From Bradyrhizobium sp. CB2312 (GTDB lineage Bacteria; Pseudomonadota; Alphaproteobacteria; Rhizobiales; Xanthobacteraceae): a stretch of 64,000 nucleotides of DNA. Shown in pieces: positions 42,450-51,124 of the stretch; positions within the stretch are counted from its first letter, which is position 1; every line of letters begins with the position of its first letter. The position numbers and the translations under genes were made by a program. The stretch lies in assembly GCF_029714425.1 (NCBI RefSeq), contig NZ_CP121668.1, forward strand, positions 2,439,501-2,503,500, in the 5' to 3' direction. A model generated the notes under the pieces. It searched no databases, was not told the DNA's origin, and saw nothing but the letters and a program-made list of their open reading frames with translations.

Positions 42450-42986
42450 ATGCCATCCTCACAGTTTCGCCGCGCCTTAGCAACGCTCGCAGGCAGATGT
42501 CGATGGCCCCGGCCGGGCCTCGGCACGGCGTTGCTTGCCGCGCGCATTTTGGTCGCATTCGCGATGCCTCCGCTCGCGTTCGCGCATGAAGCCCATCCAG
42601 CCGCCCCGCCGGCCGCGCAAAGTGCGGAAGAACGGGCGTTCCTGGAAGAAAACGAAGCCGCCATGACCAAGATGATGAACGACATGGCGGTCAAGCCGAC
42701 CGGTGATGTCGACCGCGACTTCGTCGCGATGATGAACCCGCATCATCAGGGCGCGATCGACATGGCGGTGATCGAACTGCGCTACGGCAAGAACGAGCAG
42801 TTGCGGCGCATCGCCCAGGAAATCATCGTCGACCAGATGCAGGAGATCGCGGCCATGAAGCTCGCCATTGGCGAGCCTGCCACGGACACCACACCTGCTC
42901 CGACCCAGTCGGCACCCGTTCCCGTCGCTGCCGGCCATCATCATCCGGGCATGCAGATGGACATGTCCAATGGAATGAAGAAGTAG
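42450..42986 (+). CDS. DUF305 family exported protein
   Basis: A 178-residue protein with an N-terminal signal-like segment (about 18-48), followed by a DUF305 domain: FVAMMNPHHQGAIDMAVIELRYGKNEQLRRIAQEIIVDQMQEIAAMK. The motif NPHHQGA and the QEI helix are intact. The C-terminal tail is His/Met-rich (GHHHPGMQMDMSNGM), fitting metal (copper) binding. DUF305 proteins are often copper-resistance associated. GGGAG precedes the ATG at 42450; an ATG at 42423 adds nine residues. It is first in a cluster with a beta-propeller protein, an ECF sigma factor and its anti-sigma factor. Confidence 0.88.
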   Translation: MPSSQFRRALATLAGRCRWPRPGLGTALLAARILVAFAMPPLAFAHEAHPAAPPAAQSAEERAFLEENEAAMTKMMNDMAVKPTGDVDRDFVAMMNPHHQGAIDMAVIELRYGKNEQLRRIAQEIIVDQMQEIAAMKLAIGEPATDTTPAPTQSAPVPVAAGHHHPGMQMDMSNGMKK

Positions 42987-42995
42987 GAGCCGCAG

Positions 42996-44465
42996 ATGTC
43001 CATGTCACGAAGCAATATGATGAAGAGCATCTTCCTGGCCGCCACCATGCTCGCCACGGACTCTGCCGCATGGGCAGGGCAGGCGCCCGGCGCACTGTCC
43101 GCCCCCGATATTCCGGTCAGCCACCACGACCGCGTCTACGCCGCGGAACAGTTCTCGAACACCGTCTCAGTCACCGACCCCGTCGACAACAAGCTGCTTG
43201 GCGTGATCCGGCTGGGCGACCCGCAGCCCGGCAGTTTCAGCCCGCTCTACAAGGGGCAGGTGCTGGTGCACGGCATGGGCTTCTCGCCCGATCACAAGAC
43301 GCTCGCCGTCGTGTCGATCGGCTCGAATTCGGTGACGTTCATCGACACCGCGACCAACGGGGTCAAGCACATCACCTATGTCGGACGATCGCCGCACGAG
43401 GCGTTCTTCACCCCCGACGGCAAGGAGGTCTGGGTCACCGTGCGCGGCGAGAACTATATCTCCGTCATCGACCCCGTCAGCTTCAAGGAGAAGACCCGCA
43501 TCACGACGCCGAACGGGCCGGGCATGCAGATCTTCTCACCAGACGGCAAGTACGGCTACATCTGCTCGTCGTTCAATCCCGAGACCGACGTCGTCGCGGT
43601 GGCCGAGCACAAGATCATCGCCAAGGTGAAGCAGGAAAGCCCGTTCTGCCCGAACATCGCGGCGACGCCGGATGGAAGCCAGGTCTGGTTCACGCTGAAG
43701 GACGTCGGCCGTACGCAGGTGTTCAATGCCAAGCCCCCGTTCAACGCGATCAAGACGATCGACACCGGTCCGATCACCAATCACGTCAACTTCGCGCATA
43801 CCGCCAAGGGAACGTTCGCCTATGTCACCATCGGCGGCCTGAACGAAGTGAAGGTGTTCCGCACCGACGACTTCTCGCTTGTCGCCACGATCCCGGTTGG
43901 CAATCTGCCGCACGGTGTCTGGCCGTCCGGCGACGGCACCAGGATCTATGTGGGACTTGAGAACGCCGATGCGCTGGTGGCCATCGACACGGCGACCAAC
44001 ACGGTGGTCGGGAACGTTCCGATCGGCCAGGCGCCGCAGGCGATCGCGTATGTTCCAAATGCTGCGCCCAACCCCGATGACCGCGAGAATCTTCAGGCAC
44101 TCGGCGTTGCCGGCCAGGTGGCTCACCTGTCGCTCGCCTCGAAAGATGGTACAAAGGACGGCAAGGCGCCGACCAGCGTGTCGCTGTTCGACCAAGGCCT
44201 GATTCAGATCTTGCAGGCGTCGGTGACGGGACTGCAGCCCAAGCAGAAATATGTGCTCGCGCTGGCGGAGCATGGCGACGGAAGTGGACCGTTGCAGCCG
44301 CTGGCGGCGTTCATGACCAATCCGGCCGGATCCGCTATCGTCAATGCGGCCGGCCCGATCCGACAGATCGTCGATCAGTCTGCCGCAGCCGCAAAGCGCT
44401 ACCTGGTGATTGCTGCGGGCGATGCGGCCGCGCCCGGCGAGGCCGTTCAGATCGAGGTGCAATGA
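42996..44465 (+). CDS. Exported YncE-type beta-propeller protein
   Basis: A 489-residue secreted protein with a signal peptide (residues 1-28, ending AWAG). Seven-blade YVTN-type repeats follow: VYAAEQFSNTVSVTDPVDNKLLGVIRLG; MGFSPDHKTLAVVSIGSNSVTFIDTATN; AFFTPDGKEVWVTVRGENYISVIDPVS; later DDFSLVATIPVGNLPHGVWPSGDGTRIYVGLENADALVAIDT. The last about 110 residues form a separate beta domain. It starts 9 bp after the DUF305 gene and precedes the ECF sigma gene. The role is unknown; it may bind a metal, ligand or partner at the cell surface. Confidence 0.88.
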   Translation: MSMSRSNMMKSIFLAATMLATDSAAWAGQAPGALSAPDIPVSHHDRVYAAEQFSNTVSVTDPVDNKLLGVIRLGDPQPGSFSPLYKGQVLVHGMGFSPDHKTLAVVSIGSNSVTFIDTATNGVKHITYVGRSPHEAFFTPDGKEVWVTVRGENYISVIDPVSFKEKTRITTPNGPGMQIFSPDGKYGYICSSFNPETDVVAVAEHKIIAKVKQESPFCPNIAATPDGSQVWFTLKDVGRTQVFNAKPPFNAIKTIDTGPITNHVNFAHTAKGTFAYVTIGGLNEVKVFRTDDFSLVATIPVGNLPHGVWPSGDGTRIYVGLENADALVAIDTATNTVVGNVPIGQAPQAIAYVPNAAPNPDDRENLQALGVAGQVAHLSLASKDGTKDGKAPTSVSLFDQGLIQILQASVTGLQPKQKYVLALAEHGDGSGPLQPLAAFMTNPAGSAIVNAAGPIRQIVDQSAAAAKRYLVIAAGDAAAPGEAVQIEVQ

Positions 44466-44505
44466 CCTCGGCCAAAGCAGCAACGAAGAGGTGACGGAGC
44501 GCGTC

Positions 44506-45024
44506 ATGAAGGACATGCTGGTTCAGGTCGAACCGCTGATCCCTGCGCTTCGTCGCTATGCGCGTGCGCTCGTGCGCGAGCGCGCGGCGGCTGACGATCT
44601 GGTCCAGGATTGCCTGGAGCGTGCCGTCAGCCGCTGGCATCAACGGCGCGACGGCAGCGTGCGTGCCTGGCTGTTCACCATCCTCCACAATCTGGCGGTC
44701 AGCCAATTTCGCCAGGCCACAGCACGAGGCAGGCATATGCCGATCGACGATGCAGGCGAGCAGGAGCTCGTCAGTGCGGCGGCGCAGGAGCAGAGGCTGA
44801 TCTATCAGGATGTCCTGAGCAAGCTTGCAAAGCTCCCGGACGAGCAGCGGGCCGTGCTGTTGCTCGTCGCGGTCGAAGATCTCTCCTATGCGGCCGCTGC
44901 GGCAGTTCTCAACGTCCCGGTCGGTACGGTAATGTCACGCCTGTCGCGCGCGCGGGAGAGGCTGCAGCAGGAGATGGATGGCGTTGCACCGGGGAATGTC
45001 GTGGCATTGCGGAGCTTGAAATGA
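44506..45024 (+). CDS. ECF-type RNA polymerase sigma factor
   Basis: A 172-residue sigma-70 family protein with region 2 (LRRYARALVRERAAADDLVQDCLERA and RAWLFTILHNLAVSQFRQ) and region 4 (LSKLAKLPDEQRAVLLLVAVEDLSYAAAAAVLNVPVGTVMSRLSRARERL). It ends with the anti-sigma start inside its stop (ATGA at 45021). The upstream gap is only 40 bp, so it is likely cotranscribed with DUF305 and the propeller gene, and may activate that transcript. An in-frame GTG at 44491 is a less likely start. Confidence 0.92.
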   Translation: MKDMLVQVEPLIPALRRYARALVRERAAADDLVQDCLERAVSRWHQRRDGSVRAWLFTILHNLAVSQFRQATARGRHMPIDDAGEQELVSAAAQEQRLIYQDVLSKLAKLPDEQRAVLLLVAVEDLSYAAAAAVLNVPVGTVMSRLSRARERLQQEMDGVAPGNVVALRSLK

Positions 45025-45794
45025 ACCAGCGGCCGATCACGGAAGACGATCTGCACGCCTATGTGGACCAGGTGCTCGAGCCCGAGCGTCGCGCGGAGGT
45101 CGTATCCTATCTCGATGATCATCCGGATGTCGCCAGTCGCGTTGCCGCCTTCGCCACCCAGCGCGAGCAGTTGCGTGGCGCGCTGGCGTCGATCGCCGAC
45201 GAGCCGCTGCCGGCGGAGTTGAACCTGTCGCACATCATCGAGGGCCGGAAGCGGCGTCCGCTCCGGCTATGGGGCGCGATCGCGGCGATGTTGCTGCTCG
45301 GCATCGGCGGTCTCGGCGGATGGACCATGCGCAGCGTGTTGCAGGATGGTTCGAGCGGACTGTCCGCATTGGCGCAGGAGGCAGCCTATACTTATGGCGT
45401 TTACGCACCGGATCGCGTACGGCCGGTCGAGATACGTGCGTCCGACAGCGCCGAGCTCGTACGATGGGCGTCCAACAGGCTGAAGCAGCCGGTCAAGGTG
45501 CCGGACCTCTCCGTCTCCGGTTATCGGCTGATGGGTGGCCGCGTCGTCGCGACCTCGCATGGCCCGGCTGCGATGTTCATGTACGACGACGATCGCGGCG
45601 ACCGTCTCGTCGTGCTGACGCGCCCGATGAGCAACCGCAATCTGGATACGCCGATGATGCCGCAATCAACCGGCGATGTTGCGGGCTTCGTGTGGGCGGA
45701 GAGCGGCATGGGTTACACGCTCGTCGGCCAGCTTCCGGGGGACACCCTCAAGCCAATCGCGAGCGAGATCCGCAAGCAGGCGCGCCCGATCTAG
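45021..45794 (+). CDS. Transmembrane anti-sigma factor
   Basis: A 257-residue protein. The cytoplasmic part (MNQRPITEDDLHAYVDQVLEPERRAEV, HPDVASRVAAFATQREQLRGAL) is typical of ECF anti-sigma domains, but no zinc-ligand His/Cys cluster is present. One helix (LWGAIAAMLLLGIGGLGGWTM, about 76-96) is followed by a periplasmic domain (about 100-257). It overlaps the sigma gene by 4 nt, as expected for a sigma/anti-sigma pair. The periplasmic domain, next to exported DUF305 and propeller proteins, is a plausible input module. Confidence 0.88.
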   Translation: MNQRPITEDDLHAYVDQVLEPERRAEVVSYLDDHPDVASRVAAFATQREQLRGALASIADEPLPAELNLSHIIEGRKRRPLRLWGAIAAMLLLGIGGLGGWTMRSVLQDGSSGLSALAQEAAYTYGVYAPDRVRPVEIRASDSAELVRWASNRLKQPVKVPDLSVSGYRLMGGRVVATSHGPAAMFMYDDDRGDRLVVLTRPMSNRNLDTPMMPQSTGDVAGFVWAESGMGYTLVGQLPGDTLKPIASEIRKQARPI

Positions 45795-45867
45795 CACCGG
45801 ACTTGACGAAACGGGCCCGCACGGCAGTGCGAGCCCGGACACTCAACCACGCTCCGTTTTCGCGGCA

Positions 45868-46317
45868 TCAATCCAGCAGCTTGGTATCATCGGGCGCCTG
45901 CGGCGGCGTCTTGATCGCGATGGCCTTGACCTGGCCGCTGATCGGCTTGGTGCCGCCATGCGCGGTTCCCTTCGGGATGATGACGAGGTCGCCGGGCTTC
46001 ACCGTGACCTCCTTGTCGCCGAGCCAGATCGTCCCAGTGCCGTCCAGGATGTACTGGATCTCGTTGGTGTTGGGATGCATGTGCTTGGGCACGTTGCCGA
46101 CCTGGATCGAGATCGTGGCGCCGTCGGCGCTCGCGAACATCTTCGAGCGGAAGCCGACATTGTTGGCGGGCCCGAGCGCATCGCCCTCCATCTCGCCGGT
46201 ATGGATGATCTGCGCGGTGACGTTGTCGGCGGCGAGCGCCGGCCGGAGCAGCTGGTTTGCGCCGCATCCGGCGGCAAAGGCGGCGGCGAGCGACAGGCCG
46301 GCAGCAAGACGATTCAT
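45868..46317 (-). CDS. Exported cupin-domain protein
   Basis: A 149-residue protein with an N-terminal signal or lipoprotein-like segment (LAAGLSLAAAFAAGCGANQ, Cys about 18) followed by one cupin barrel. Cupin motif 1 is KHMHPNTNEIQYILDGTG and motif 2 is KPGDLVIIPKGTAHGG, so the metal-ligand His/Glu set is present. GGGGAGGATCACC precedes the ATG. It runs opposite to its neighbours and may be a periplasmic dioxygenase-like or sensing protein. The possible lipobox (AAGC) is seen but not proven. Confidence 0.85.
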   Translation of the reverse strand: MNRLAAGLSLAAAFAAGCGANQLLRPALAADNVTAQIIHTGEMEGDALGPANNVGFRSKMFASADGATISIQVGNVPKHMHPNTNEIQYILDGTGTIWLGDKEVTVKPGDLVIIPKGTAHGGTKPISGQVKAIAIKTPPQAPDDTKLLD

Positions 46318-46453
46318 GGTGATCCTCCCCATCAAGACTTGTTGTTGTGGGCGCATGCTATTGCGCCGAAAGGCCGATGGCCAGAGCCCTGAGTTGCGCT
46401 TCTCAAGCCGGGTGCACTGCATTATGGTGCCGCCAGCCGAACGGAGGAAACCA

Positions 46454-47479
46454 ATGAAGAATACGATTGCCAGGCTGGCCGGCGCGCTGCTCGCGCTGAC
46501 GCTCACCACCGGATTTGCCGCGGCGCAAAGCAAGGTCACTATCGCGGTCGGCGGCGGCGCCTGCCTGTGCTATCTGCCGACGGTGCTGGCCAAGCAGCTT
46601 GGCGAATACGAGAAGGCCGGCCTCAATGTCGAACTGGTCGACCTCAAGGGCGGCTCGGACGCGCTCAAGGCCGTGCTCGGCGGCAGCGCCGACGTGGTCT
46701 CCGGCTATTTCGACCATTGCGTCAACCTCGCCGCCAAGAAGCAGGAGCTTCTGTCTTTCGTGGTCTATGACCGCTATCCCGGCCTCGTGCTGGTGGTCGC
46801 GCCGTCGCGTACCAATGACATCAAGTCGGTCAAGGACCTCGCCGGCAAGAAGGTCGGCGTCAGCGCGCCCGGCTCCTCCACCGACTTCTTCCTGAAATAC
46901 ATGCTCAAGAAAAACGGGCTCGATCCCACCAGCGCCGCCGTGATCGGCGTCGGCCTCGGCGCCACCGCGGTCGCCGCGATGGAGCAGGGCCAGATCGACG
47001 CGGCCGTGATGCTCGATCCCTCCGTCACCGTGCTCCAGGGCAGCCACAAGGATCTGCGCATCCTCTCCGACACCCGCACCCAGAAGGACACGCTCGAGAC
47101 GTTCGGCGGCGAATATCCGGGCGGCGCGCTGTACTCGACCGCGGCCTGGGTCAACGGCCACGAGAAGGAGACGCAGGCGCTCACCAATGCGATGCTGGCG
47201 ACGCTCGCCTGGATCCATTCGCATTCGCCCGAGGAAATCATGGCGAAGATGCCGGACGAGATGGTCGGCAAGAACAAGGACCTCTATCTCGCCGCGCTGA
47301 AGAACACGATCCCGATGTTCTCCGAAACCGGCAAGATGGACCCGAAGGGCGCCGACGCCGTGCTCGCGGTGTTCAGCGTCGGCTCGCCGGAAGTCGCCAA
47401 TGCCAAGATCGACGTCAGCAAGACCTTTACCAACAAGTTCGTGGACCAGGCCAAGAAGACCACGGGGAGTGCCAAATAA
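46454..47479 (+). CDS. NitT/TauT-type ABC transporter substrate-binding protein
   Basis: A 341-residue periplasmic protein with a signal peptide (residues 1-23, ending AAA). The mature part starts KVTIAVGGGACLCYLPTVLAKQLGEYEKAGLNVELVDLKGG, the layout of the SsuA/NMT1 family. AVLGGSADVVSGYFDH and KKVGVSAPGSSTDFFLKYML are typical ligand-site segments. It is the missing partner of the ATPase and permease at 40744-42347, from which it is separated by a regulatory module and a cupin gene. ACGGAGGAAACC precedes the ATG. The ligand is unknown. Confidence 0.9.
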   Translation: MKNTIARLAGALLALTLTTGFAAAQSKVTIAVGGGACLCYLPTVLAKQLGEYEKAGLNVELVDLKGGSDALKAVLGGSADVVSGYFDHCVNLAAKKQELLSFVVYDRYPGLVLVVAPSRTNDIKSVKDLAGKKVGVSAPGSSTDFFLKYMLKKNGLDPTSAAVIGVGLGATAVAAMEQGQIDAAVMLDPSVTVLQGSHKDLRILSDTRTQKDTLETFGGEYPGGALYSTAAWVNGHEKETQALTNAMLATLAWIHSHSPEEIMAKMPDEMVGKNKDLYLAALKNTIPMFSETGKMDPKGADAVLAVFSVGSPEVANAKIDVSKTFTNKFVDQAKKTTGSAK

Positions 47480-47508
47480 CTGACGCGAACGCGCTGTAAT
47501 CAGCTGTC

Positions 47509-48213
47509 ATGACGTCACCAGCCATTCATCGCGTCGCGACGCTCGATCTTGCCGTGCGGCCCGTGGTCTGGCCGTTCGCGGAGGAGCGCCGCGTCGAGAT
47601 CGCGGCGCATTTCGCCGAGAAGCAGCGCGAGCGCCCGAAGATCTGGAACGGCCGCATCCTGCTCGGCCGCGATCCCGTGTTCTCGGACGGCGGTTTCGCC
47701 GCGACCTATTCCGAAGTGGATTTCGCAAGCTTCCTCGCCTGGCGCGACTGGGGATTTCCCGACCCTACCGTGTTCAACGGTTTCGGCATGGGGGCGCTGC
47801 GCGCATCCGACGGCGCTTTCATCATGGGCGAAATGGCGCCCCACACCGCCAATGCAGGCCGCATCTATTTCCCCTCGGGCACACCCGATCCGGGCGACGT
47901 CAGGGACGGCAGGCTCGATATTCCCGGCAGCGTCGTCCGCGAGCTCAAGGAGGAGACCGGGCTCACGGCCGACGACTATCGGGCCGAAGCGGATTGGCAC
48001 TGTGTCGTCTCCGGTCGCGCGATTGCAATGATCAAGGTGCTCAACCTGGATATGCCGGGCGACGTCGCCCGGGCCCGGATCGAAGCCAATCTCGCGCGCG
48101 AGGCCGAGCCGGAGCTGTCGGCAATCCATCTCGTGCGCGGGATGGATGATCTCACGCCGACCATGCCGCGATTTGTCACGGCCTTTGTCGCGCAGCAGTT
48201 CGCATCGCGCTGA
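47509..48213 (+). CDS. NUDIX hydrolase
   Basis: A 234-residue protein. The NUDIX region starts at GRIYFPSGTPDPGDV and the core is the sequence S-V-V-R-E-L-K-E-E-T-G-L (about 144-155), with the RELxEExG catalytic pattern for Mg and hydrolysis of a diphosphate bond. A long N-terminal domain precedes (RILLGRDPVFSDGGFAATYSEVDFASFLAW). The spacing to the loop is slightly extended relative to the standard GX5EX7REUXEEXGU box. It lies 29 bp after the binding-protein gene, perhaps the same transcript. The substrate is unknown. Confidence 0.85.
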   Translation: MTSPAIHRVATLDLAVRPVVWPFAEERRVEIAAHFAEKQRERPKIWNGRILLGRDPVFSDGGFAATYSEVDFASFLAWRDWGFPDPTVFNGFGMGALRASDGAFIMGEMAPHTANAGRIYFPSGTPDPGDVRDGRLDIPGSVVRELKEETGLTADDYRAEADWHCVVSGRAIAMIKVLNLDMPGDVARARIEANLAREAEPELSAIHLVRGMDDLTPTMPRFVTAFVAQQFASR

Positions 48214-48308
48214 TGCGCGAGGCTTGACATCGCTGCGCGCAGCCCATGTGATGGGCCAAAAAGCAAAAGCAACAAGAATGCAATGCACAATCGTCCAGGG
48301 AGGTTTAG

Positions 48309-49619
48309 ATGCGCCTGCGCATGGCTGCCCGCTTGGTACGTGGGCTGTTGGTCGCGATAGCAGCGACGGGCTTGGCGGCGTCCGCTGAGGCTCAAGAGAA
48401 GAAGATCAAGATCGGCGTGATTTTCGACCTGACCGGGCCTCTCGCGGGTGGCGGGTCCGAGCTCGAATATATCGGCACCAAGATCATTCTGGACCAGTTC
48501 GGCAAGACCGGCGTCGAGGGCTACAAGATCGAGGCGGTCTATGCCGACGCGCAGAGCAAGCCCGACGTCGCCATCAACGAATCCGTCCGCCTGCTCGAGC
48601 AGGAGAAGGTCGACCTGGTGCTTGGCTTCTTCTCTTCGGCGCAATGCGTGCCGGTGGCCGCCCGCGTCGAGCAGCTCAAGAAGTTCATGTGGATGACGAC
48701 CTGCATCTCGTCCGCCGTGTTCAACGAGAAGAACTACAAATACGTGTTCCGCCCGCAGGCGAGCGGCGACCAGTTCGGCATGATGACGATGGACTTCGTC
48801 GCGCAGAACGCCAAGGAGAAGTTCGGCAAGGAGCCGAAGGATCTGCGCGTCGCCATCATCCACGAGGACGGCTCCTATGGCGTCGATGTCTCCAAAGGCA
48901 ACGAGGCCGGCGCGAAGAAGGCCGGTTTCAACGTCGTGCTGAAGGAAGGCTATTCGGCGACCGCACCCGATCTCTCCGCGCTGGTGACCAAGCTCAAGCG
49001 CGCCAAGCCGGACGTGATCTTCCACACCGGCTACAACCCCGACATCACGCTGCTGCTGCGCCAGGCCCGCGAGCAGGGCCTGAAATTCGGCGCCCTGGTC
49101 GGGCATGGCGCCGGCTACGGCGTCTATGAGAAGCTCAAGGAGGGCATGGGCGCGGACGCCAACTACATCTTCAACACCGACCCGATCTCGATCTGGCTCG
49201 CCAACCAGAAGACGATGGACCCGAAGCTCGCGCCCGTCATCAAGATGGTCGGTGAGGAATTCGACAAGATCAAGCCCGGCGTCGCAATCCGCTCCGCCCA
49301 TGTCGGCATCGGCGCGTCCAACACCTACGTCTTCATGAACGACGTGCTGCCGCGTGCGATCAAGAAATATGGCGGGGTCGATCCGGAAGCGTTGCGCAAG
49401 GCCGCGCTCGACACCGACATCCCCGAGGGCGGCACCATGCTCGGCTTCGGCGTCAAGTTCTACGGCGAGGGCACGCCGATGGCGGGGCAGAACGAGCGCT
49501 CCTTCCCGGTCGTGATCCAGTACATCGACGACAAATCCTCAGTGGTGTGGCCCAAGAGCCAGGCGCAGCGCGACGCCGTGCTGCCGCTGCCGAAGGGCAC
49601 CACCTACAGCAACCAGTAG
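48309..49619 (+). CDS. Branched-chain amino acid-type ABC transporter substrate-binding protein
   Basis: A 436-residue periplasmic binding protein of the LivJ/K family with a signal peptide (cleavage near AEAQ, residue 28). It begins KKIKIGVIFDLTGPLAGGGSELEYIGTKI and continues DAQSKPDVAINESVRLLEQEKVDLVLG, family hallmarks. It is larger than E. coli LivK (about 370). The ligand might be a urea, amide or other small solute rather than an amino acid. AGGGAGGTTT precedes the ATG. The four other transporter genes follow on the same strand. Confidence 0.92.
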   Translation: MRLRMAARLVRGLLVAIAATGLAASAEAQEKKIKIGVIFDLTGPLAGGGSELEYIGTKIILDQFGKTGVEGYKIEAVYADAQSKPDVAINESVRLLEQEKVDLVLGFFSSAQCVPVAARVEQLKKFMWMTTCISSAVFNEKNYKYVFRPQASGDQFGMMTMDFVAQNAKEKFGKEPKDLRVAIIHEDGSYGVDVSKGNEAGAKKAGFNVVLKEGYSATAPDLSALVTKLKRAKPDVIFHTGYNPDITLLLRQAREQGLKFGALVGHGAGYGVYEKLKEGMGADANYIFNTDPISIWLANQKTMDPKLAPVIKMVGEEFDKIKPGVAIRSAHVGIGASNTYVFMNDVLPRAIKKYGGVDPEALRKAALDTDIPEGGTMLGFGVKFYGEGTPMAGQNERSFPVVIQYIDDKSSVVWPKSQAQRDAVLPLPKGTTYSNQ

Positions 49620-49649
49620 CGCAATACTTTTGACAAGGAGAGCGGGGCG

Positions 49650-50420
49650 GTGCTGGAGGTCAACGGACTGGTGAAGCGGTTCGGCGGCTTCACCGCCGTC
49701 AACAACGTGTCGTTCAAGGTCGAGCAGGGCGAGATCCTCGGCCTGATCGGCCCCAACGGCTCGGGCAAGAGCACGATCTTCAACATGCTCTCCGGCACGC
49801 TGGCGCCGACCTCAGGCTCGATCCTGTTCGGCGGTTCCGAGATCGCGGGCCTCGCGCCGCACCGGATCATCAACAGCGGCATCGGCCGCACCTTCCAGAT
49901 TCCGCGCCCGTTCCGCCGCCTGACCATTTTCGAGAATGTCGCGCTCGCCGGTTTCTACGGCCAGGGCCGCCATAGCCGCGCCAGGGCGGAGGAGGCGGCC
50001 GAGCGATCACTCGCCATGGTCGGCCTGCCGACCGATCGACACGCCAGCGTCGATGGCCTCGGCGCCGCCGGCCTCAAGAAGCTCGAGCTCGCAAAAGCAC
50101 TCGCCACCGCGCCAAAGCTGCTGCTCGCCGACGAGAGCCTCGGCGGTCTCGACGAGGCCGAGATGGACCAGGCCGCCGACATGCTGCGCAACATCCGCGA
50201 CGAGCTCGGCATCACAATCATCTGGGTCGAGCACATCATGGGCGTCCTGATGCGCGTCGTCGACCGCGTCATGGTGCTCGACCACGGCGAGAAGATCTCG
50301 GAAGGCCTGCCGAGCGCGGTCGCCGGCGATCCGCGCGTCATCGAGGTCTATCTCGGCACCGATGCCGAGACCACGCAGGCCGCGGCCGCCGAAGCGCGCC
50401 GCCGCGCGGGAGGGCAGTGA
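49650..50420 (+). CDS. livG: LivG-type ABC transporter ATP-binding protein
   Basis: A 256-residue ATPase. Walker A is GPNGSGKSTIFNML (about 34-47), the family-specific RTFQIPRPFRRLTIFENVALAG region follows, and Walker B is PKLLLADESLGGLDEAEM. The start is GTG (49650), preceded by AAGGAGAGCGG. The signature motif is degenerate (LGAAGLKKLELAKAL), an LGAAGLK replacement for LSGGxQ. It overlaps the next gene by 1 nt. Confidence 0.9.
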   Translation: MLEVNGLVKRFGGFTAVNNVSFKVEQGEILGLIGPNGSGKSTIFNMLSGTLAPTSGSILFGGSEIAGLAPHRIINSGIGRTFQIPRPFRRLTIFENVALAGFYGQGRHSRARAEEAAERSLAMVGLPTDRHASVDGLGAAGLKKLELAKALATAPKLLLADESLGGLDEAEMDQAADMLRNIRDELGITIIWVEHIMGVLMRVVDRVMVLDHGEKISEGLPSAVAGDPRVIEVYLGTDAETTQAAAAEARRRAGGQ

Positions 50421-51124
50421 TGCTGGAACTCCGCGGCGTCAATGCCGGCTATGGCACGTTCCAGGCGCTGTTCGACGTCGATCTCGACGTCAGGGCAGGC
50501 GAGGCCGTCGGCGTCATCGGCCCCAACGGGGCCGGCAAGACGACGTTGATGCGCGTCATCTCCGGGCTGATCCGTCCCACGCGCGGATCGATCAGGATGG
50601 AGGGTGTCGACGTCGTCGCAACGCCGCCGCACAAGATCGTCAGCCTCGGCATTGCGCATGTGCCGGAGAACCGGCGGCTGTTTCCCCAGCTCACGGTCGA
50701 TGACAACCTCAAGATGGGCGCCTTCATGAAGGAGGCGCGCGGCCATTATGCCGAGCGGCTCGAGGTCGTGTTCGACCTGTTTCCGCGCCTCAAGGAGCGC
50801 CGCCATCAGATGGCCGGCACCATGTCCGGCGGCGAGCAGCAGATGTGTGCGATCGGCCGCGCGATGATGTCCAATCCAAAGCTGCTGCTGCTCGACGAGC
50901 CGTCGGCGGGCCTGGCACCGGTCGTGGTGCAGCAGGTGTTCGAGCTGGTGAAGCGGATCCGCGCCAGCGGGCTGACGGTGCTGATCGTGGAGCAGAACGT
51001 GCAGCAGGTGCTGAAGGTGGTCGATCGCGCCTATCTGATCGAGGCGGGCACGATCAGGGCCTCCGGCACCTCGGCCGAGATGCTGGCGAGCGACACGGTC
51101 AAGGAAGCGTATCTCGGGGTGTGA
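50420..51124 (+). CDS. livF: LivF-type ABC transporter ATP-binding protein
   Basis: A 234-residue ATPase, second of the pair. Walker A is GPNGAGKTTLMRVIS, the signature is MSGGEQQMCAIGRAM and Walker B is PKLLLLDEPSAGLAPV. The start overlaps the livG stop (TGATG) and the stop overlaps the permease start. Together with livG it energises the permease pair that follows. Confidence 0.93.
   Translation: MLELRGVNAGYGTFQALFDVDLDVRAGEAVGVIGPNGAGKTTLMRVISGLIRPTRGSIRMEGVDVVATPPHKIVSLGIAHVPENRRLFPQLTVDDNLKMGAFMKEARGHYAERLEVVFDLFPRLKERRHQMAGTMSGGEQQMCAIGRAMMSNPKLLLLDEPSAGLAPVVVQQVFELVKRIRASGLTVLIVEQNVQQVLKVVDRAYLIEAGTIRASGTSAEMLASDTVKEAYLGV

Noticed and set aside
45812..45840. Fragment GCACGGCAGTGCGAGCCCGG after the anti-sigma gene
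   Set aside because: It resembles the inner part of the CATTCCGGGGCGCG repeat but is too short and lacks the outer arms, so I did not list it as a repeat.
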